Below, piece after piece: positions 59,591-64,000 of a stretch of DNA of 64,000 bases; within the stretch, counting starts at the first letter, position 1; each line of letters begins with the position of its first letter. A program made the position numbers and the translations under genes. Below the pieces are notes generated by a model, which was given only the letters and a program-made list of their open reading frames with translations, did not search any database and was not told the DNA's origin. The stretch lies in NCBI GenBank assembly GCA_045627045.1, contig JAZQMY010000025.1, positions 1-64,000 of the forward strand. Reading direction: 5' to 3'. The stretch is from SIG351 sp045627045 (lineage in GTDB: Bacteria > Bacillota > Clostridia > HGM11327).

Positions 59591-60169
59591 TCAACCGCGC
59601 TTTGCACGCTCATCCTCGATGATCTGTCTTATTTTCTCGGCAGAATCAACGTAGTAATGATTTACTACAACGTAATCATAATCTCTTGCGCGCTTAAGCT
59701 CTTCAACCGCTGCCGCAAGTCTCTTCTGAATCTTTTCTTCGGATTCAGTTCCTCTTCCTCTGAGTCTTTTTTCAAGCTCTTCCATTGAAGGAGGAGTGAT
59801 GAAAATCATTATTGCTTCAGGGGACTGCTTCTTAACCATTAAGCCTCCCTGAACGTCAATATCGAATATAACGTCATTGCCCTTTGCAAGCTCTTCCTGA
59901 GCTTTTTTCTTGGGAGTACCGTAATACTCGCCGTGAACTTCTGCCCATTCATAGAATTCGCCGTCATCAATCATTCTTCTGAATTCATCGTGAGACACAA
60001 AAAGGTAGTCTTTTCCGTCAATTTCGCCTTCTCTCGGCTTTCTTGTCGTTGCGGATACCGAAAAATATACATTATCGCTATAATTCTTCATATATTCGTC
60101 CTTGATCGTACCTTTGCCGACACCTGAAGGGCCTGAAAAAATGATCATAAGTGATTTTTCGTTGCTCAT
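59591..60169 (-). CDS. gmk: guanylate kinase
   Basis: 192 residues. IIFSGPSGVGKGTI is the P-loop; SATTRKPREGEIDGKDYLF and EWAEVHGEYYGTPKK are the GMP-binding region; FITPPSMEELEKRLRGRGT is the lid. It phosphorylates GMP to GDP. It lies six bases after remA. Confidence 0.97.
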   Translation of the reverse strand: MSNEKSLMIIFSGPSGVGKGTIKDEYMKNYSDNVYFSVSATTRKPREGEIDGKDYLFVSHDEFRRMIDDGEFYEWAEVHGEYYGTPKKKAQEELAKGNDVIFDIDVQGGLMVKKQSPEAIMIFITPPSMEELEKRLRGRGTESEEKIQKRLAAAVEELKRARDYDYVVVNHYYVDSAEKIRQIIEDERAKRG

Positions 60170-60175
60170 ATTATT

Positions 60176-60436
60176 TTATTCCTCTTCTTCCTCTTCGTCC
60201 TCGTTCTGATTTATTCTGTTAGCGACCGTTTCAGGCTGAACTGATGAAAGAATAACGTGCTCGCTGTCTGTTATGACGACCGCTCTTGTTCTTCTTCCAA
60301 AGGTTGAATCAATAAGTTTTCCTTTGTCCCGTGCTTCCTGTATCAGCCTTCTTATCGGTGCTGAATCAGGGGAGACGATAGCGATTATCCTTCCTGCAGA
60401 GACAATATTTCCGTAACCGATATTGATGAATTTCAT
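60176..60436 (-). CDS. remA: RemA-type extracellular-matrix regulator (DUF370)
   Basis: 86 residues. FINIGYGNIVSAGRIIAIVS and SPDSAPIRRLIQEARDKG, then GRRTRAVVITDSEHVILSS, are the RemA core. In Bacillus RemA is a DNA-binding protein that activates biofilm and osmoprotection genes and forms ring-like oligomers. Here a run of Glu ends the protein. It lies between yicC (one-base gap) and gmk. Confidence 0.93.
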   Translation of the reverse strand: MKFINIGYGNIVSAGRIIAIVSPDSAPIRRLIQEARDKGKLIDSTFGRRTRAVVITDSEHVILSSVQPETVANRINQNEDEEEEEE

Positions 60437-60437
60437 A

Positions 60438-61334
60438 TTACTCTACGTTCTGAATCTGTTCGCGGATTTTTTCTATTTCGCTCTTGACCTTGACAACAAG
60501 TGAAGCTATGTCAAAATCAGCTGACTTTGAGCCGATCGTATTGATTTCTCTGTTCATTTCCTGAACCATGAAATCCATCTTCTTGCCGACATTGACTCCG
60601 TCTGCAATCTCAGCTCTCATTGCCTTGATATGGCTTGCCATACGCACCGTTTCCTCGGCAATGCAGGCTCTGTCTGCATAATAAGCAAGCTCAACATTGA
60701 GTCTGTCTTCATCGAGATGCACCTGTGTACCGTCAGCTCCGGAAAGCTCTGCAATCGCAGAAGCCACTCTTTCGCTGAGCTTCTGACGAAGTGTTGCTTC
60801 GATTTCAGGCTCACGTGACTCGATCATCTTCATGTTATCCTCTACGTTCTGAAGGTGGAGAAGAAGATCGTTCTTCATATTGACACCCTCAACAGCCCTT
60901 GCCTGAATGAACTTGTCAAGTGCCGCATCAAAGCATTCAAATACGATGCCCTTGATGTCTTCCTCTTCTTCCTCCGAATTTTTGGAGAAAGCATCGGGAA
61001 GCTCGATAATTGTTTTAAGATCAGGCTTGAACTCAAAACCGTACTCATCCGCAATACTCTTGAGCTCATTGAGATAAGCGGCGATTACCGGCTTATTTGC
61101 AACAACGCTTACCGAAGTATCGTTTTCATTACGGTAGCTGATATAAATATCAATTTTGCCTCTGAAGAGCTTTTCCTTCAGTCTGCGACGGAGCTCATCC
61201 TCAACGGAATTGAGGATATGAGGCATTTTGAATGTAGGCTCAAGAAAACGGTGATTTACCGACTTCATTTCAACGGTAACTGTTTTTCCGTCTTTATGAA
61301 GCTCTGCTTTTCCGTAACCTGTCATGCTTTTCAT
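60438..61334 (-). CDS. YicC/YloC-family endoribonuclease
   Basis: 298 residues. It starts MKSMTGYGKAEL, and the C-terminal DUF1732 region has GKKMDFMVQEMNREINTIGSK, the family signature. YicC/YloC proteins are divalent-metal RNases that help degrade small RNAs and mRNAs. It is the first gene of the minus-strand operon that runs through remA, gmk, rpoZ and priA toward rpe, with GAAAGGAAATG before the ATG. Confidence 0.93.
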   Translation of the reverse strand: MKSMTGYGKAELHKDGKTVTVEMKSVNHRFLEPTFKMPHILNSVEDELRRRLKEKLFRGKIDIYISYRNENDTSVSVVANKPVIAAYLNELKSIADEYGFEFKPDLKTIIELPDAFSKNSEEEEEDIKGIVFECFDAALDKFIQARAVEGVNMKNDLLLHLQNVEDNMKMIESREPEIEATLRQKLSERVASAIAELSGADGTQVHLDEDRLNVELAYYADRACIAEETVRMASHIKAMRAEIADGVNVGKKMDFMVQEMNREINTIGSKSADFDIASLVVKVKSEIEKIREQIQNVE

Positions 61335-61413
61335 TTTACATCATTTCCTTTCGCAATAGTGTTTTGTGAAAAATTATATAGACCTTACCCATAGTACATA
61401 ATTTTACTTATAT

Positions 61414-61442
61414 ATTATATCATTAAAACAGATATTTGGCAA
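61414..61442 (-). promoter_or_regulatory. sigma-A promoter of the yicC-to-rpe operon
   Basis: Minus strand TTGCCA (61442-61437), 17-base spacer ending AATGA, TATAAT (61419-61414). The leader to yicC is about 75 bases. Confidence 0.8.
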
Positions 61443-61496
61443 TACTTTTCGGTACTTTAATTCACAAATTTGTTACAATTAGAATTCGGAACAAAA

Positions 61497-61521
61497 AAAG
61501 CCCACCTTTTGAGTGAGCTTT
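61497..61521 (-). terminator. terminator of the 61530-62699 gene
   Basis: Minus strand AAAGCTCAC, loop, GTGGGCTTT followed by a T run (61499-61493); the stem is complete with one G-T wobble. Confidence 0.8.
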
Positions 61522-61529
61522 CATGCATT

Positions 61530-62699
61530 TCAGCCAATAACGTCTGTTGAAACGGAATCAATTCTGCCTGTGTTTTCAAGTACGGTTCTTTCTCTGTCAT
61601 AAGTGAACTTATTGTAGCAGAGTCTTGCGATGTGACCCTTGTTCCTAATTACCGGAGCCTTGCACTGATCGACCTTGCCCTGAACATGAACGTTTTCAAT
61701 ATCGAGGAAGCCTACATCAGCATCCTTTCCGATATAAACAGTTTCGGATTCGGTAATGCGTTCAACACGGGTAACATTGTTTATCGTGAGGTGCCTTACT
61801 CTTGTTTCTTCTTCGATCCAGATAAGCGGGAAGACATATGTGCCTTCCTTGTGGTATTCGGGAATTCTTATTGCCTTGGAAGCAAAGATATTGTCAAGCG
61901 TTACGTTATCAAAATATCCTGTCGATTCTCCCTTATAATACTTGGTGAGTCCTATGCAATACTGAAAATATGTTCCGTAAACATCATGGATGTGAACATT
62001 GGTAAGCTTTTCTTTTACTGCAAGCATTCTTACTGCACTGTGGCAATCCTCGGAATAGATTCCGTTGACCTCAATATTGGATATCGGGCCGGATGAACCT
62101 TCATCGCAGTTCAGTGCAACAAGGTCATCATAGCAAGCGCCGAAAAGATTCTGAATGTGTCCGAAATGGCAGTTTCCGTTGAGATGGATGCCATCCATAT
62201 TGAATGCCCACGGATTTCCGTAATTATAATCAAATCTTATGTTTTCAACCCTGAAGTACGAAACTCTGTCCATAGTAACCGCAAATGTCACAGGATCCTT
62301 CAATGTAAGATCCTTGAGAACGAATCCGCAGATGTTATTGAATTCCATTATGTCGCCGATGTATGTTTTATCGGTAAAATCAGGATCAGGGAACTTCAAA
62401 GGATTCTTTTGCTGCTCGAGGTTATTGAAATTCCAGATTCCGCCTTCAACCTCAATTTCTTTGAGGACGGTATCTTCATCCACCCGAATCATAGGACAGC
62501 TCGACTTCGGCGCAAGCCTGATTTCCGCATATCTCGGAAGTTTGAGCTTAAAATAAGAATGAAGTCTCAATGGCTTTGAAATAAGATAGCACACATCAGG
62601 CATAGGAAGATCAAGCTCACAGCCTGCGTTGTCAATAAGGCTCTGAAGAGCTTCCGTATTATCGGTGATACCATCTGTTATCAGTTCAGTTATACTCAT
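61530..62699 (-). CDS. second intracellular right-handed beta-helix protein, GH28-like
   Basis: 389 residues, no signal peptide. It opens with TDGITDNTEALQSLIDNAG, the pectate-lyase-3-like start, and continues through beta-helix turns: VEGGIWNFNN, LKDLTLKDPVTFAVTMD and VENIRFDYN. FNMDGIHLNGNC and YDDLVALN match the DGLHLNG and GDDLVALN of the protein at 37237-38640, so they are paralogues. As there, the GHG and RIK motifs of classic GH28 are not obvious. It has a near-perfect promoter and its own terminator, and lies between spoIVA and yicC. Action on cytoplasmic uronate or rhamnose oligosaccharides is a guess. Confidence 0.78.
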   Translation of the reverse strand: MSITELITDGITDNTEALQSLIDNAGCELDLPMPDVCYLISKPLRLHSYFKLKLPRYAEIRLAPKSSCPMIRVDEDTVLKEIEVEGGIWNFNNLEQQKNPLKFPDPDFTDKTYIGDIMEFNNICGFVLKDLTLKDPVTFAVTMDRVSYFRVENIRFDYNYGNPWAFNMDGIHLNGNCHFGHIQNLFGACYDDLVALNCDEGSSGPISNIEVNGIYSEDCHSAVRMLAVKEKLTNVHIHDVYGTYFQYCIGLTKYYKGESTGYFDNVTLDNIFASKAIRIPEYHKEGTYVFPLIWIEEETRVRHLTINNVTRVERITESETVYIGKDADVGFLDIENVHVQGKVDQCKAPVIRNKGHIARLCYNKFTYDRERTVLENTGRIDSVSTDVIG

Positions 62700-62728
62700 A
62701 TTATTCTTTCTCCGAATTATTTTTTACT

Positions 62729-62757
62729 ATTATAACACACGGCATCTTCGCTGTCAA
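62729..62757 (-). promoter_or_regulatory. near-consensus sigma-A promoter of the 61530-62699 gene
   Basis: Minus strand TTGACA (62757-62752), 17-base spacer, TATAAT (62734-62729). Both boxes are perfect. It begins seven bases after the spoIVA stop, with no terminator between. Confidence 0.88.
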
Positions 62758-62763
62758 TATTTT

Positions 62764-64000
62764 TTACAGAATAATACACATAACTCCGTCCGTTCCTTCA
62801 TTGAGTATTCTCTGGAGTGCTTCCTGAAGCTTGAATCTCACGTCATCGGGCATATCCGAAAGCTTTCCCGAAAGGCCTTCCTTGACAAGATCCCGCATAG
62901 ACTTTCCGAATATATCCGTCTGCCAGATTTTTTGTGTGTCTGTTCTGAATTCATCCACAAGAAATTTCACAAGCTCCTCGCTTTCCTTCTCGTTTCCCAC
63001 AACAGGTGAAACCACCGTTCTTATATCAGCGCGAAGAAAATGAAGTGACGGGGCAGATGCCTTCAGCCTGACGCTGACCTTGCCACCGTTTCTCACGAGC
63101 TCCGGCTCTTCAAGCTTCATCTCTTCAAACACCGGAGGAACCATTCCGTAGCCTGTCTGACGCACGCTTTTCAGCGCAGGCAATATTCTTTCATAATCAT
63201 TTTTGACGGAAACAAAATCCTTCATCATTCTGAGAAGCTCCGTGTCATTCGTTACCTCGCATCCGCATTTTTCCGAAAGGACCGTATAAAACGTTTCATC
63301 CGTCAGATTTATATCATACACCGCAAGGCCGCTTCCCATATCAATTTCTTCCAATTCGATTTTGTTGATATTATCTATCTTTTCGGCATGAGCCACGTCA
63401 ATCGACTGCACTGTTCCGATTTTATCAGCTTTTGCAGAAACGCATTTTACATAATCCGTTATGCCTTTTTTGAGCCAATGCTCGCTTTCAAGTGCAAAAA
63501 CCCAGTCAGGAATCCTGAATTCTATATCGGATACGGGGAATTCATTCAGAATTTCAGAAAGGATTTCGCTTATTTCCTCTTCATCAAGACTAAGAACGTC
63601 TCTCGTGCTTACAGGAACATTATATTTTGCCGAAAGCTCAACCGCAAGTGCCTTTGCTTCATTTGATGAAGGATCCCTGCTGTTCACGATGACAGCAAAC
63701 GGCTTTTTGAGTGCTTTCAATTCCTTTACCGTTCTTTCTTCCGCTTCAACGTAATTTTCTCTCGGAATATCCGTAATCGTTCCGTCCGAAGTAATGACAA
63801 GTCCTATAGTTGAATGGTCTGAAATGACCTTCTTTGTTCCTATATCAGCCGCCTCCTCAAAGGGGATATCATGATCGAGCCACGGCGTTCTCACCATTCT
63901 CGGTTTGCCGTCCTCGGTGTGTCCATTTGCACCCTCCACCATGAATCCCACGCAATCAATCAGCCTTACCTTGACCGAAATATTCTCGCCGATAGTGATA
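62764..64000 (-). CDS. spoIVA: SpoIVA, spore coat morphogenetic ATPase (N-terminus outside window)
   Basis: About 412 residues are visible and run off the window edge; about 80 N-terminal residues with the P-loop are missing. The frame opens ENISVKVRLIDCVGFMVEGANG, given here in part, and continues RTPWLDHDIPFEEAADIGTKKV (in parts), DHSTIGLVITSDGTITDIPR and the C-terminal LQRILNEGTDGVMCIIL, all close to Bacillus SpoIVA. It polymerises with ATP hydrolysis around the forespore as the coat basement layer. An in-frame GTG at 63951 is not the start, because similarity continues upstream. Confidence 0.95.
   Translation of the reverse strand, partial: ITIGENISVKVRLIDCVGFMVEGANGHTEDGKPRMVRTPWLDHDIPFEEAADIGTKKVISDHSTIGLVITSDGTITDIPRENYVEAEERTVKELKALKKPFAVIVNSRDPSSNEAKALAVELSAKYNVPVSTRDVLSLDEEEISEILSEILNEFPVSDIEFRIPDWVFALESEHWLKKGITDYVKCVSAKADKIGTVQSIDVAHAEKIDNINKIELEEIDMGSGLAVYDINLTDETFYTVLSEKCGCEVTNDTELLRMMKDFVSVKNDYERILPALKSVRQTGYGMVPPVFEEMKLEEPELVRNGGKVSVRLKASAPSLHFLRADIRTVVSPVVGNEKESEELVKFLVDEFRTDTQKIWQTDIFGKSMRDLVKEGLSGKLSDMPDDVRFKLQEALQRILNEGTDGVMCIIL

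Overview
The window looks like the chromosome of an endospore-forming, low-to-mid G+C Firmicute of the class Clostridia, most like the gut Oscillospirales/Ruminococcus relatives. The evidence is spo0A, a three-gene gerA-type germination operon, yabP/yabQ, a spoIIM-like gene, spoIVA, a Gram-positive type polC, and gene orders known from Bacillus and Clostridia (uppS-cdsA-dxr-rseP-ispG-polC; yicC-remA-gmk-rpoZ-priA-def-fmt-rsmB-rlmN-prpC-prkC-rsgA-rpe; yabM-mazG-hup-rqcP-yabP-yabQ). No rRNA, tRNA or CRISPR array was recognised. I cannot fix the genus from the sequence alone.

Layout. 1-2749 is the right-hand end of a prophage: tail tip or fibre, a small membrane protein, an amidase endolysin and an r1t-type holin, tightly overlapped. 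3290-7726 is a minus-strand operon: ttcA-like, trmL, yhcC-type radical SAM, nnr, an antitoxin-like gene and mazF. 7753-8120 is the control region of spo0A, with a minus-strand promoter, a 15-bp direct repeat, a Spo0A box and a sigma-A promoter. dprA-like and rsmI follow on the minus strand. 10743-14739 holds a small unknown gene and gerAA-gerAB-gerAC. 14800-16746 holds a lipoprotein and a decayed zinc-ribbon gene. 16907-26100 is the isoprenoid/lipid/replication operon ending in polC. 26178-35193 is more accessory: a repeat lipoprotein with leucine-rich repeats, a Crp/Fnr regulator divergent from an ECF-type membrane protein, rplS, two surface proteins, a TSUP exporter, a PRC-barrel protein and an AI-2E family permease. 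35256-41106 has nudF, a spoIIM-like gene, a beta-helix glycosidase-like gene, an altered metallophosphoesterase and punA. 41156-41707 is a RAYT-type transposase gene. 41921-46492 is the yabM-to-yabQ cluster. 46554-61334 is nearly all minus strand: an XRE regulator, a NapH-like iron-sulfur membrane protein and the large housekeeping operon. The window ends with a second beta-helix gene and a truncated spoIVA.

Most interesting point. The Spo0A DNA-binding half is textbook, but its receiver half has lost the phosphoacceptor aspartate (Asn57), the conserved lysine (Met108) and one acidic-pocket residue (Ser12). Sporulation genes elsewhere in the window look intact, so this organism may start sporulation by a phosphorylation-independent Spo0A, with control moved to transcription. 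The spo0A upstream region carries a Spo0A box and an unexplained 15-bp direct repeat spaced exactly 30 bp. Other items worth a look: a MazE-like antitoxin with no visible DNA-binding domain; an RsmB with twelve FGE hexamer repeats in a disordered cationic tail; a GerAC without its lipid-anchor cysteine; a metallophosphoesterase with two changed metal ligands; and two glycosidase-like beta-helix proteins that lack signal peptides.

Sixteen sigma-A-like promoters are listed, all read with 17-base spacers and often with TGG or TGA just before the -10. They were found by eye, so the uniform spacing partly reflects how I searched.
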